DNA of 64,000 nucleotides from Bacillota bacterium (GTDB lineage Bacteria > Bacillota > Clostridia > Christensenellales > UMGS416), in NCBI GenBank assembly GCA_023435705.1, contig JAEYRH010000011.1, positions 1-64,000 of the forward strand. Reading direction: 5' to 3'. Below, one piece after another: positions 8,847 to 17,071 of the stretch; positions within the stretch are counted from its first letter, which is position 1, and each line of letters begins with the position of its first letter. The notes under the pieces were generated by a model. The model saw nothing but the letters and a program-made list of their open reading frames with translations, had not been told where the DNA came from and made no database searches. Made by a program: the position numbers and the translations under genes.

Positions 8847-11189
8847 ATGAAAATTTTCAGTAACACAAAAATCGGAACCAGGCTTTTTATCTGCTTTGCC
8901 ATTATCATTGCCGGCTTGCTGGCTGTCAGCGCGGTCAGCTTTACTTCTACAAAAGCGCTTGTAACAGCCGACTCGGCCATGTACAGTGAGAACCTCATTG
9001 GTTTGGGCGGCGTTGCTGACATGATGGAGTCTTATTACCAGTTCCGTGTCGCGGCATTGAAAACCGCGTACACGAACATATCAGCGGAAGGGGCATCCGC
9101 GCTCAACGATAAATTGGCTACGACAAAGGATGAGATAGCCAAGCTGACCGATGTGTATCAGGCCACAGTATCCGACGATACGAATCAGGCGGCACTAGAC
9201 AAATTGAGGGAATACTTTACCGCGTACTTTGCTCAGGCCGAGAACCTGAGTAAGGCCATTGGCAGCGGAGACAGCGCCGCTGTTTCACAGGAATTGGCGA
9301 AGATCAATGAAAACGCGAAGAATGTGGCTGATCAACTGCTGGTTGTCATGAAATATAATGACGCTGCCGGTCAGAAGACTGCCATGGCCAACAAGTCGTT
9401 GGGCTCGTCCTCAATGGTTACCATCGGCATTGTTGCCTTACTGGTACTCATACTGGCCGTGTCGCTCGCGCTAGTGGTCACCAACTCTATCCGTAAACCG
9501 ATTGCCAGGATAGTGGCCGGTGCGGACATGCTGGCCTCCGGAAACATTGATATTCGCCTGGACATCAATACAAAAGACGAAATCGGCATACTGGCCAATG
9601 CATTTGCCAAGGTCATTAATGCCATCGGCGCGTTGACCACGGACATCAACAAGCTTGTGCGCGCTGCCGAAAACGGCAACCTGGAGGAGCGCGTAGACGC
9701 TTCGAAACACGCAGGCGAGTACCGGAAGATCATTCAAGGCTTCAACAACATGCTGGATATCATTATTAAGCCGATGAATGAAGTATTGCTGGTACAGAAA
9801 AATATCTGTGTGAATGACTTTACACAAAAAATCTCCGGCGACTACTCCGGAATCTTCATGGAGATGGCCGATAGCATCAACAAATCACTTGAACAAATGC
9901 GGACCATCACCAGCATACTCACAGAAGTCTCAAAGGGTAATTTCCATGCCTTACCGGTGCTGGAAAAGATCGGCAGACGCAGTGAAAACGATGGGCTGAT
10001 TCCCGCTGCGATTCTAATGATGCGTGCAATCAACACGATGGTGGATGATGCAAACGAGCTGTCTGGAGCCATCACAAAGGGTAACTTTGATTTACGCAGC
10101 GACGATACAAAGTACGAGGGCAGAAATAAAGAAGTCATCAGTGGCATGAATGGAATCGTAGATGCCATGGCCACACCTGTGAGCGATGCGATTGCCCAGA
10201 TGAACCTGATGGCTCAAAACGACCTCACCTGCGCCATGAGCAACGTATACAGCGGAGAATTTGCCCGGCTCGCGCTCTCCTTCAACAGCGTACTGGAAAC
10301 TTTGAATGAAACGTTGGGCGACATCGGCGTGGCCGCCGAGCAGGTAGCCGCAGGCACACAGCAGGTATCCGCCGGGGCGCAGGCGCTCTCACAGGGCGCT
10401 ACCGAGCAGGCCAGCGCTATCGAGGAGCTTACAGCATCCGTCACTGAGATTGCCGAGCAGACCAGGAAAAACGCCACGAATGCCAACCAGGCCAGCGAAC
10501 TTGCCTTCTCCGCCAAGGAAGAGGCTGTAGAGGGCAATAACCGCATGAACGATCTGCAGCAGGCGATGAAGGAAATCAATGATGCTTCGGCCAACATTTC
10601 CAAGATTATCAAGGTCATCGACGACATCGCGTTCCAGACCAACCTGCTGGCACTGAATGCCGCCGTGGAAGCGGCCCGCGCCGGCCAGCACGGCAAGGGC
10701 TTCGCGGTGGTGGCCGAAGAGGTGCGCAACCTCGCGCAGCGCAGTGCCAAGGCTGCCAACGAAACCACCGAGATGATAGAGGAATCCATCAAGCGCGTAA
10801 AAGCAGGCACCAAAATGGCCGACGAAACGGCGCAGTCACTCTCCCGCATCGTATCCGGCGTAGAGAAGGCAACGGAGCTCGTAGGTGGCATCGCCAAAGC
10901 CAGCAATGACCAGGCCATGGCCGTGGCTCAGGTGAACAGTGGCATTGAGCAAGTGAGCCATGTGGTGCAGACCAACTCCGCCACCGCCGAGGAAAGCGCC
11001 GCGGCCAGCGAGGAGCTTTCCAGCCAGGCGGCGCTTCTGAAGGAAATGGTGGGCCGGTTCCGCTTGAAGAGGCAGGGCAGCGTCATTGGCAAGCCCGCCA
11101 CCGCGCCCCGCGCCGCGCTTTCAGACGGCAAGGCCGGAGCCGCCAGGCCCAAGATCGCGCTCAATGACCGGGAGTTTGGGAAATATTAA
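8847..11189 (+). CDS. methyl-accepting chemotaxis protein, copy 2
   Basis: A 780-residue chemoreceptor with TM1 about 11-33, an extracytoplasmic sensor about 34-190, TM2 about 192-215, HAMP about 216-270, further HAMP-like segments, and the signalling tip near 592-630 (DIAFQTNLLALNAAVEAA). Its sensor and middle region differ from receptors 1 and 3: it lacks most of the EGRLSTRADAS repeats and has instead segments such as VLLVQKNICVNDFTQKISGD. The last ~250 residues are very similar to the other two, including the ALNDREFGKY tail. A good ribosome site (AAAGGAGACC) precedes the ATG. So a different input module sits on a shared output domain. Confidence 0.93.
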   Translation: MKIFSNTKIGTRLFICFAIIIAGLLAVSAVSFTSTKALVTADSAMYSENLIGLGGVADMMESYYQFRVAALKTAYTNISAEGASALNDKLATTKDEIAKLTDVYQATVSDDTNQAALDKLREYFTAYFAQAENLSKAIGSGDSAAVSQELAKINENAKNVADQLLVVMKYNDAAGQKTAMANKSLGSSSMVTIGIVALLVLILAVSLALVVTNSIRKPIARIVAGADMLASGNIDIRLDINTKDEIGILANAFAKVINAIGALTTDINKLVRAAENGNLEERVDASKHAGEYRKIIQGFNNMLDIIIKPMNEVLLVQKNICVNDFTQKISGDYSGIFMEMADSINKSLEQMRTITSILTEVSKGNFHALPVLEKIGRRSENDGLIPAAILMMRAINTMVDDANELSGAITKGNFDLRSDDTKYEGRNKEVISGMNGIVDAMATPVSDAIAQMNLMAQNDLTCAMSNVYSGEFARLALSFNSVLETLNETLGDIGVAAEQVAAGTQQVSAGAQALSQGATEQASAIEELTASVTEIAEQTRKNATNANQASELAFSAKEEAVEGNNRMNDLQQAMKEINDASANISKIIKVIDDIAFQTNLLALNAAVEAARAGQHGKGFAVVAEEVRNLAQRSAKAANETTEMIEESIKRVKAGTKMADETAQSLSRIVSGVEKATELVGGIAKASNDQAMAVAQVNSGIEQVSHVVQTNSATAEESAAASEELSSQAALLKEMVGRFRLKRQGSVIGKPATAPRAALSDGKAGAARPKIALNDREFGKY

Positions 11190-11288
11190 CCCTCACCCCT
11201 TCGCGTTCGCTATGCGAGCCGCTATCGGTGATTGCCCGAACATTTGTTGCACAAATGTCCTCTACAATCACCGGGGCAATGCCTCCTG

Positions 11289-11323
11289 CCCCCTCTCCCA
11301 TTGGATTGGGAGAGGGGGTTTTT
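11289..11323 (+). terminator. strong terminator after receptor 2
   Basis: A perfect 11-bp stem CCCCCTCTCCC/GGGAGAGGGGG is followed by TTTTT. The GC-rich arm resembles the intergenic repeat family with CCCCTCCC/GGGAGGGG arms found elsewhere in the window. Confidence 0.85.
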
Positions 11324-11366
11324 GTATGCCCAGTTACCCACCCAAGCATGTCGCTGGGTGTTGCCC

Positions 11367-11408
11367 GGCTTTGCGTAGTGTCGGTGCAACCGATACAGGA
11401 GCAAAGCC
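11367..11408 (+). repeat. palindromic repeat element D, copy 1
   Basis: Outer arms GGCTTTGC/GCAAAGCC (8 bp) enclose an inner hairpin TCGGT-GCA-ACCGA. Related copies lie at 41639-41681 and, inverted, 48345-48384, with paired base changes in both stems. See the finding on element D. Confidence 0.6.
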
Positions 11409-11513
11409 GAGCAGAGCGCAGCGAAGCGGTTGGGTTGCCTCTGCCGGATAAACCGGCTGTCGGCACCAGTCTTATTCTTGCGCTCAATATGTGGATGTTT
11501 ATTGGCAAGCTGA

Positions 11514-11544
11514 CTCCTCCCGAATCCATCGGGAGGGGTTTTTT
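11514..11544 (+). terminator. second terminator before cheW copy 3
   Basis: Stem CTCCTCCCGA/TCGGGAGGGG (one T.G pair) with a 5-base loop is followed by six T. It resembles the terminator after receptor 1 (same ACCCA/ATCCA loop context), as expected if the cheW-receptor unit was duplicated with its terminator. Confidence 0.8.
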
Positions 11545-11593
11545 CGCAATATAACCCGGTATAAAAAAAGAATCAGGAATTTTTCGCAGAATA

Positions 11594-11655
11594 TGTCGAA
11601 TATTGTTAGTACATCTAAAAAGTGGGCATATACCATTTGAATAATATAGGAGGCG
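11594..11655 (+). promoter_or_regulatory. upstream control block of cheW copy 3
   Basis: TGTCGAATA at 11594-11602, GGGCATATA at 11624-11632 and TGAATAATAT just before AGGAGG repeat the order seen upstream of cheW copy 2. TTGTTA at 11603-11608, 18 bases before CATATA, could be a -35 box. Confidence 0.45.
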
Positions 11656-11662
11656 GTGCCAG

Positions 11663-12136
11663 ATGGAGGTTATGTTGGAGGAAGACACCCAGCGCGGCAA
11701 ATACCTGACGTTTGCCCTGGGGCAGGAGTCCTATGGCCTGGAGATCAGTTATGTCAAGGAAATTGTGGGCATGCAGCCCATCACCCAACTGCCCGAGGCG
11801 TCCCCGTTTGTGAAGGGCATCATCAACCTGCGCGGCAGGATCATCCCGGTCATCGACATGAACCTGAAGTTCGGCAGGGAGGCCAGCGTCTACACCGACC
11901 GCACATGCATCATCGTGGTGGATATCCAGGAGCTCTCCGTGGGGCTCATCGTGGACCAGGTGGCGGAAGTGCTGGTGATCGGCGAAGACAACATTGTGCC
12001 GCCGCCTCCTGTAAAGACCGGCGCCTACAACCGCTATGTGAAGGGCATTGGCAAGACCGGCAATGACGTGAAGATCCTGCTGGATTGTGAAAAGCTTTTC
12101 AGCAGCGGCGAGCTTGACGCACTGCCAAATCAATAA
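11663..12136 (+). CDS. cheW: chemotaxis coupling protein CheW, copy 3
   Basis: A 157-residue CheW starting MEVMLEEDTQ behind AGGAGG. It shares nearly the whole sequence with copy 2 and differs mainly in the C-terminal third (VLVIGEDNIVPPPPVKTGAYN here, AIGEENIVPPPNAMTGAYN there). It is followed after 15 bases by receptor 3. The repeated cheW-receptor arrangement with no cheA, cheY, cheB or cheR in the window suggests that each receptor is produced with its own coupling protein. Whether each CheW prefers its neighbour cannot be seen from sequence. Confidence 0.95.
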   Translation: MEVMLEEDTQRGKYLTFALGQESYGLEISYVKEIVGMQPITQLPEASPFVKGIINLRGRIIPVIDMNLKFGREASVYTDRTCIIVVDIQELSVGLIVDQVAEVLVIGEDNIVPPPPVKTGAYNRYVKGIGKTGNDVKILLDCEKLFSSGELDALPNQ

Positions 12137-12151
12137 AGGAGGAGCGGCATT

Positions 12152-14503
12152 ATGAAATTATTCCGCAACATGAAAATCGGCATCCGGCTGGTCCTGTCTT
12201 TCGCGGTCATCATCGTGTTTCTGCTGGCAAGCGGCCTCACCGGGTATTTTTCCATGAGCCAGGTGACGGGCAAAGCCAATGAGATGTATGAGAAAAACCT
12301 GCAGGCGGTGTCAGCGCTGGGCAAAATGCAATACACCTTTATGTCATTGCGGCTGAACTCCTACAAGATCGACACCAATGGCAAGACATTGCCTGAGCAG
12401 GGGGCCGAGCAGCAGAAGCTGAGCGACGCGGCCTTCCCGGAGATGGAAAAAACCCTGGCAGTGCTGAAGGCCTCCATTGTGACCGAGCAGGACAAAACGC
12501 TGCACGGCCAGCTCGAGGAGCTGCTGAAGCAGTATAAGGCATCCTACGCCACTTCGTTGAAAGCCCATCTTGACGACAGCACGGAAGACCTGCAAAAGGC
12601 CATTCCGGTGAATGCCGGCATCGCTGGGGAGCTGAACGCCAAGCTGCTGGAAACGGTGGACTACAACGACCAGCAAGCCAAGGCCAGTTCTGAGCTCAAT
12701 AACGCCACGGCATCGGCATCCATTTTGCAGATGAACATCCTGTCGGGCCTGGGCGTTTTGATTGGCGCTCTGATCTCGCTGCTGCTGACCATATCCATCA
12801 CCGGCCCGATCAAGAAGCTGATGCATGCCACCGACCGCCTGGCCGCCGGCGACACCGCAATTTCAATCACTGTATCCGGTAAAGACGAGATCGGAAGGCT
12901 GGAGAAGTCCATCGCCGGCGTGGCGGGGGCCATCGGCAAGCTTTCTGCCGACGCCAACCTGCTGGTGGACGCGGCCCATGAGGGCAGCCTTTCCACCCGC
13001 GCCGATGCGGAGCGCCACGAGGGCGACTATCGCCGGATCATCGAGGGCATCAACCAGACGCTGGACGCCCTGATCGGGCCGCTGAATGCCGCCTCCCACC
13101 AGCTGGAGCTGATGGCCAACGGCGCGGAGCTGAATGTGATTGATGAAAGCCCGTTCAAAGGTGATTTCAAGACGGTTGTGCACAACCTGAACATGGTGCG
13201 CAATTCACTGTATCGGATGCTGGATGACTCGGGGATGCTGGCGCAGGCCGCAGCAGACGGCAAGCTTTCCACCCGCGCCGATATAAGCCGGCACCAGGGC
13301 GGATACCGGCAAATCATCCAGGGCATCAACGACACGCTGGACGCCGTGATCGAGCCGGTGAACGAGGCCGCGTCGGTGCTCAATGAGATGGCGCAGGGCA
13401 ACCTGGATGTGCGCGTGCGGGGCGACTACAAGGGTGACCACGCCGCGATCAAGTCGGCGCTGAACGACACCATTGACAACCTGCGCGGCTACATCGGCGA
13501 CATCACGCAGGTATTGGCTGACATCTCCGACGGCAACCTGAACACTGGCATCACCTCCGATTACCGCGGCGATTTCATGGAGATCAAAAACTCCATCAAC
13601 CGCATTGTGGACGCGCTCAACCAGGTCATGGGAGACATCAACGTGTCTGCCGAGCAGGTGGCTTCCGGCACGCAGCAGGTGTCTGCCGGCAGCCAGGCGC
13701 TCTCGCAGGGTGCCACCGAGCAGGCCAGCGCCATCGAGCAGCTGACCGCCTCGCTGGTGGAGGTGGCCGGCCAGACCAGGAAGAATGCCGAAAATGCCAA
13801 GGCTGCCAGCGACCTCACCCACACCGCCCGCAAGGAGGCCGTGGAAGGCAACGCCCGCATGACCGAGCTGCAGCAGGCGATGAAGGAGATCAACGAATCC
13901 TCAGCCAATATTTCCAAGATCATCAAGGTGATCGACGAGATTGCCTTCCAGACCAACCTGCTGGCGCTGAACGCCGCCGTGGAGGCGGCCCGCGCCGGGC
14001 AGCACGGCAAGGGCTTCGCCGTGGTGGCAGAGGAAGTGCGCAACCTGGCGCAACGGAGCGCAGGCGCCGCCAAGGAAACCACAGAGATGATCGAGCAGTC
14101 CATTGCCAAGACCAAGGCCGGCACCAAGATCGCCGACGAAACGGCCAAGTCATTGAGCCGAATTGTGGGCGGCGTGGAAAAGGCAACCGACCTGGTGGGC
14201 GGCATCGCTGCTGCCTCCAACGACCAGGCGACCGCCGTGGCGCAGGTGAACACCGGCATCACGCAGGTGAGCCAGGTCACCCAGACCAACTCGGCCACCG
14301 CCGAGGAAAGCGCCGCCGCCAGCGAGGAGCTCTCCAGCCAGGCGTCGCTGCTCAAGGAAATGGTGAGCCGCTTCCGCCTCAAAAAGCAGGGCAGCGTCAT
14401 TGGCAAGCCTGCCACCGCGGCCCGCACCGCGCTCTCAGACGGCAAGGCCGGAGCCGCCAAGCCCAAGATCGCGCTCAATGACCGGGAGTTTGGCAAATAT
14501 TAA
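12152..14503 (+). CDS. methyl-accepting chemotaxis protein, copy 3 (poly-HAMP)
   Basis: A 783-residue chemoreceptor. TM1 is about 12-32, a four-helix sensor about 33-190, TM2 about 195-217, then HAMP. The HAMP-like repeats resemble those of receptor 1 (EGSLSTRADAERHEGDY, GKLSTRADISRHQGGY, GNLDVRVRGDYKGDHAAIK). The tip is near 595-632 (EIAFQTNLLALNAAVEAA) and the end is ALNDREFGKY. Its sensor differs in sequence from receptor 1, so the ligand may differ. A strong ribosome site (AAAGGAGGAG) precedes the ATG. The terminator at 14522-14554 ends the unit. Confidence 0.93.
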   Translation: MKLFRNMKIGIRLVLSFAVIIVFLLASGLTGYFSMSQVTGKANEMYEKNLQAVSALGKMQYTFMSLRLNSYKIDTNGKTLPEQGAEQQKLSDAAFPEMEKTLAVLKASIVTEQDKTLHGQLEELLKQYKASYATSLKAHLDDSTEDLQKAIPVNAGIAGELNAKLLETVDYNDQQAKASSELNNATASASILQMNILSGLGVLIGALISLLLTISITGPIKKLMHATDRLAAGDTAISITVSGKDEIGRLEKSIAGVAGAIGKLSADANLLVDAAHEGSLSTRADAERHEGDYRRIIEGINQTLDALIGPLNAASHQLELMANGAELNVIDESPFKGDFKTVVHNLNMVRNSLYRMLDDSGMLAQAAADGKLSTRADISRHQGGYRQIIQGINDTLDAVIEPVNEAASVLNEMAQGNLDVRVRGDYKGDHAAIKSALNDTIDNLRGYIGDITQVLADISDGNLNTGITSDYRGDFMEIKNSINRIVDALNQVMGDINVSAEQVASGTQQVSAGSQALSQGATEQASAIEQLTASLVEVAGQTRKNAENAKAASDLTHTARKEAVEGNARMTELQQAMKEINESSANISKIIKVIDEIAFQTNLLALNAAVEAARAGQHGKGFAVVAEEVRNLAQRSAGAAKETTEMIEQSIAKTKAGTKIADETAKSLSRIVGGVEKATDLVGGIAAASNDQATAVAQVNTGITQVSQVTQTNSATAEESAAASEELSSQASLLKEMVSRFRLKKQGSVIGKPATAARTALSDGKAGAAKPKIALNDREFGKY

Positions 14504-14521
14504 AGCCGGGCAGAACAACAA

Positions 14522-14554
14522 CCCCCGCCGGGAAGAATTTCCGGCGGGGGTTTG
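14522..14554 (+). terminator. rho-independent terminator after receptor 3
   Basis: A 13-bp stem (CCCCCGCCGGGAA with TTTCCGGCGGGGG, one G.T pair) with a GAA loop, then TTTGTTT. Confidence 0.9.
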
Positions 14555-14624
14555 TTTGTGGGGGGCACAACTACCGTATAAGCCGACCTTTGGCTTGATA
14601 ATACAATACTGCACGACCATGGCG

Positions 14625-14885
14625 GTCAATGTACGGGCCGGGCTCTGTACCGGCCCGCCAATGTGGGCGCCACCCCGGCCCTTGCTAGTGCATGACGTGA
14701 AATGTTCGCTGCGGCGGGAAATCCCCCCTGTCGCTTGCGAGCGACATCCCCCCTTCATAAGGGCGGGTAGGGAGGTCGGTCTGCTCCAGACTGATAGTTT
14801 GCAGCGAAGCTAAGTATTGCAGAGTTCAGAGTATTATCTTAATTTACCCCTCCATTAAAGGGGGAGGGGTAGGGGAGAGGGTAAC
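14625..14885. repeat. cluster of intergenic repeats
   Basis: No gene was found between 14504 and 14913. The stretch holds a GTACGGGCCGGG..CCGGCCC palindrome (14630-14660, variant of family A). Next is an AATCCCCCCTGTCGC..GCGACATCCCCCC element (14727-14760, family B). A CCCCTCC..GGGGGAGGGGTAGGGGAGAGGGTAA element (14847-14884, family C) ends it. Each family recurs elsewhere in the window. Confidence 0.65.
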
Positions 14886-14913
14886 AAGGGGGATTTTCTG
14901 CTGCCTGATGAAA

Positions 14914-16320
14914 CTAGTAGAAATCAGGTATGTCCGGCGGCAGCTTGTCGGTAAAGAACTCAGCTTTGGCTTCCTGCCTCCATTGCGCTAGCGCCGCCGC
15001 CCACGCCGCCGCCCGCTCATCAAAGAGCAGTGCTGCTTCGACTTGGTCTCGCACCTCCTCATAGGGGATTGGCCCCGCCGGCACATTGCCCACCCATTGG
15101 ATGATGTGGTAGCCATATTGTGAGCCGATGGGGCCGGCGATGTCGCCCACCTTATCCAGCCTGTCAGCCCTGTTTACAATCTGGAGAAGATAGGCGTCTG
15201 TGCCGAGCCCGATCTGATAATCCGTGTTTACTAAATTTGAATAGATCCAGCTCGTATCGTTCCGCTCTGCAATGAAGTCATTGATGTCTGCGCCGTTGCG
15301 GAGCTTGTCCATTGTTTCATCGGCTTTGGGTTTGATGTTTGCCAGGAGTTCTTGGGCCACTTCCTGCCAGATCCTGTCCATTTCCTTTCGGTCGTTGTCA
15401 TCCAGTTTGTTCTTCCGCATATGGTCCATTATCGTTTTGTTCTTTTCGCTACGGGCTTGCGCTTCTAAATCCACAGCCTTTTGCATCGGGATCAAAAGGT
15501 GCCTGATCAGCCGGTAATCCGCAGGGCGATACACCACCACGGGGCTGGTGGGGGGGGTTAAGAGCGCCGGCAATCCTTCCAGCAGTTCTTGGTGTAATGT
15601 GGAATACGAAATGCCCCATGGATCATCATGGTTGAGTTCGTATTTCCACACCCCGTTGCACATTTCGATGTATATTGAAGGGCTTCTATCGAATAGCTTC
15701 TTCTCATACTCAAGTAATGTCTCATAGGCGGCTTCCACATCAGCTTCCGGCGCGGTGATGGTTTTGGTCACATCGTCCATCAGAAGCGTTTCGACTTGCA
15801 GCATGGTGAAGCGTGCCAGGAGTTGTTCTTCTGTCACGCCCTTTTCTTTGCAGTATAACTTGTATTTTACGTAAAACCGGTGGGCCAAGGTTTTGAGGGC
15901 TGCCTGGTCAGAATCTGTCAACGGGTAAAGACCCCGCTCCTCCGCCTTCTTCAGGATGATCTGCTCGTCTGCAAGGCGATCCACCATGCCGGATAGCGTG
16001 TTGTTCTCATCACCAATGGTGTTTGAATTCGAGTGATAGATGGATAATATGGTCTGATCCGCGCCATTTGCGCCTTCATCTGCCAACCGGTAGTATTTCA
16101 CCAGCAGTTTGACATCTGCCAAGGAAATAGTCTTTTCTCCGACCTTGCAGACAACGGTGCTGGTTGGAGGAGGAAACACTCTCATCGACCACGCACGCAG
16201 GGTTTCTGCGTCCGGAAACTTTGGAACCAGGTCAAAACCGACGATGACCATTATCAGGCCAAGCAGCAGACCAATGCCAAGACCGATATAGAGACCCCAG
16301 TTGCGAAGGCGCTCTCTCAT
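14914..16320 (-). CDS. membrane-anchored PrsA/SurA-like peptidyl-prolyl isomerase
   Basis: This is probably an extracytoplasmic folding factor. The 468-residue protein (ATG at 16320 behind GTGGGG; an upstream in-frame TTG at 16332 is an alternative) has one N-terminal anchor (about 11-31, YIGLGIGLLLGLIMVIVGFD) with no lipobox. A SurA-N-like helical region follows, with VCKVGEKTISLADVKLLV at its start. A parvulin-type stretch near the end contains ADRLDKVGDIAGPIGSQYGY and then HIIQWVG, the usual strand-helix ending of such domains. The central part has many charged helices. It appears monocistronic between repeat clusters. The catalytic residues of parvulins are not clearly preserved, so a chaperone-only role is possible. 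Confidence 0.7.
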   Translation of the reverse strand: MRERLRNWGLYIGLGIGLLLGLIMVIVGFDLVPKFPDAETLRAWSMRVFPPPTSTVVCKVGEKTISLADVKLLVKYYRLADEGANGADQTILSIYHSNSNTIGDENNTLSGMVDRLADEQIILKKAEERGLYPLTDSDQAALKTLAHRFYVKYKLYCKEKGVTEEQLLARFTMLQVETLLMDDVTKTITAPEADVEAAYETLLEYEKKLFDRSPSIYIEMCNGVWKYELNHDDPWGISYSTLHQELLEGLPALLTPPTSPVVVYRPADYRLIRHLLIPMQKAVDLEAQARSEKNKTIMDHMRKNKLDDNDRKEMDRIWQEVAQELLANIKPKADETMDKLRNGADINDFIAERNDTSWIYSNLVNTDYQIGLGTDAYLLQIVNRADRLDKVGDIAGPIGSQYGYHIIQWVGNVPAGPIPYEEVRDQVEAALLFDERAAAWAAALAQWRQEAKAEFFTDKLPPDIPDFY

Positions 16321-16394
16321 GTTACCCCACAAAGCACGTTACAAGATATTCCTATAGTACCAGCGGGTGGATCATATTGCAATAGAGGCATAAA

Positions 16395-16440
16395 ATGAAC
16401 CCCTCCCACTGGAAGGGGGAGGGGCAGGGGAGAGGGTAAA
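16395..16440. repeat. intergenic repeat, family C
   Basis: CCCCTCCCACTGG..GGGGGAGGGGCAGGGGAGAGGGTAA, nearly the same as 14847-14884. It ends exactly at the stop region of the rhodanese gene. Confidence 0.55.
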
Positions 16441-16893
16441 TTACTTCTCCACCCCATAGGGCCAGTCAATGATCCCGCCCAGGTCAAACACCTGCGTGTA
16501 GCCCAGCTTCACCAGCTCGTCGGCGGCCAGGGCGCTCCGGCGGCCGCTGCGGCAATACACAAAGACCACGGTGTCCTTATCGGGAACCGTAACCTCCACC
16601 TTTGCTGTGATGTCGCCAAGTGGCAGCAGCACGCTGCCGGCGATGTGGCCTTCGGCGTATTCGTCGGGCTCCCGCACATCCAGCAGCACAATGCCCTGCT
16701 CGCTGGCAAGCCTTTGTTTGGCCTCCTCCGGCGTGATGAGGCGAGCCTGGGCCGTCGCGGCTGTGGCATCCGGGGCGGGCAGCACGGCGGCGGTGGGCGA
16801 GTTTGCCGGGGCGGCAGTCTGCACCGGCGAGGCTGCGCACGAGGCCAGAAGCAAACCAACTGCCAAAACCAAAACAATCGAAACAAGTTTCAT
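16441..16893 (-). CDS. rhodanese-domain lipoprotein
   Basis: A 150-residue secreted lipoprotein. The signal peptide MKLVSIVLVLAVGLLLASC ends in a lipobox with Cys19, and a Ala/Pro/Thr-rich linker follows. The rhodanese domain starts at ITPEEAKQRL and includes LLDVREPDEYAEGHIAGSVL. The active-site loop is CRSGRRSALAA with a catalytic Cys, so sulfur transfer or persulfide binding is possible; single-domain rhodaneses often accept thiosulfate or polysulfide. I chose the ATG at 16893 because it begins the signal peptide and follows GGCAGGTG. A longer reading frame upstream lacks signal features. It is divergent to galK. Confidence 0.88.
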   Translation of the reverse strand: MKLVSIVLVLAVGLLLASCAASPVQTAAPANSPTAAVLPAPDATAATAQARLITPEEAKQRLASEQGIVLLDVREPDEYAEGHIAGSVLLPLGDITAKVEVTVPDKDTVVFVYCRSGRRSALAADELVKLGYTQVFDLGGIIDWPYGVEK

Positions 16894-17071
16894 CTGCGGC
16901 ACCTGCCTGTTATCGTTGATACTCACAGTATTCCATGATCGGGGCGGTTTCACTGTAACATTCGTCACGGTTGGGTTGGCCTGTCGTTGCATTCCGCACG
17001 GGTGCGTGTTACTATTTTTGTTGGCAATTTGTGGCTTCGCGCTTCATTGGAGTTGCAATCAGGAGGGCCCT

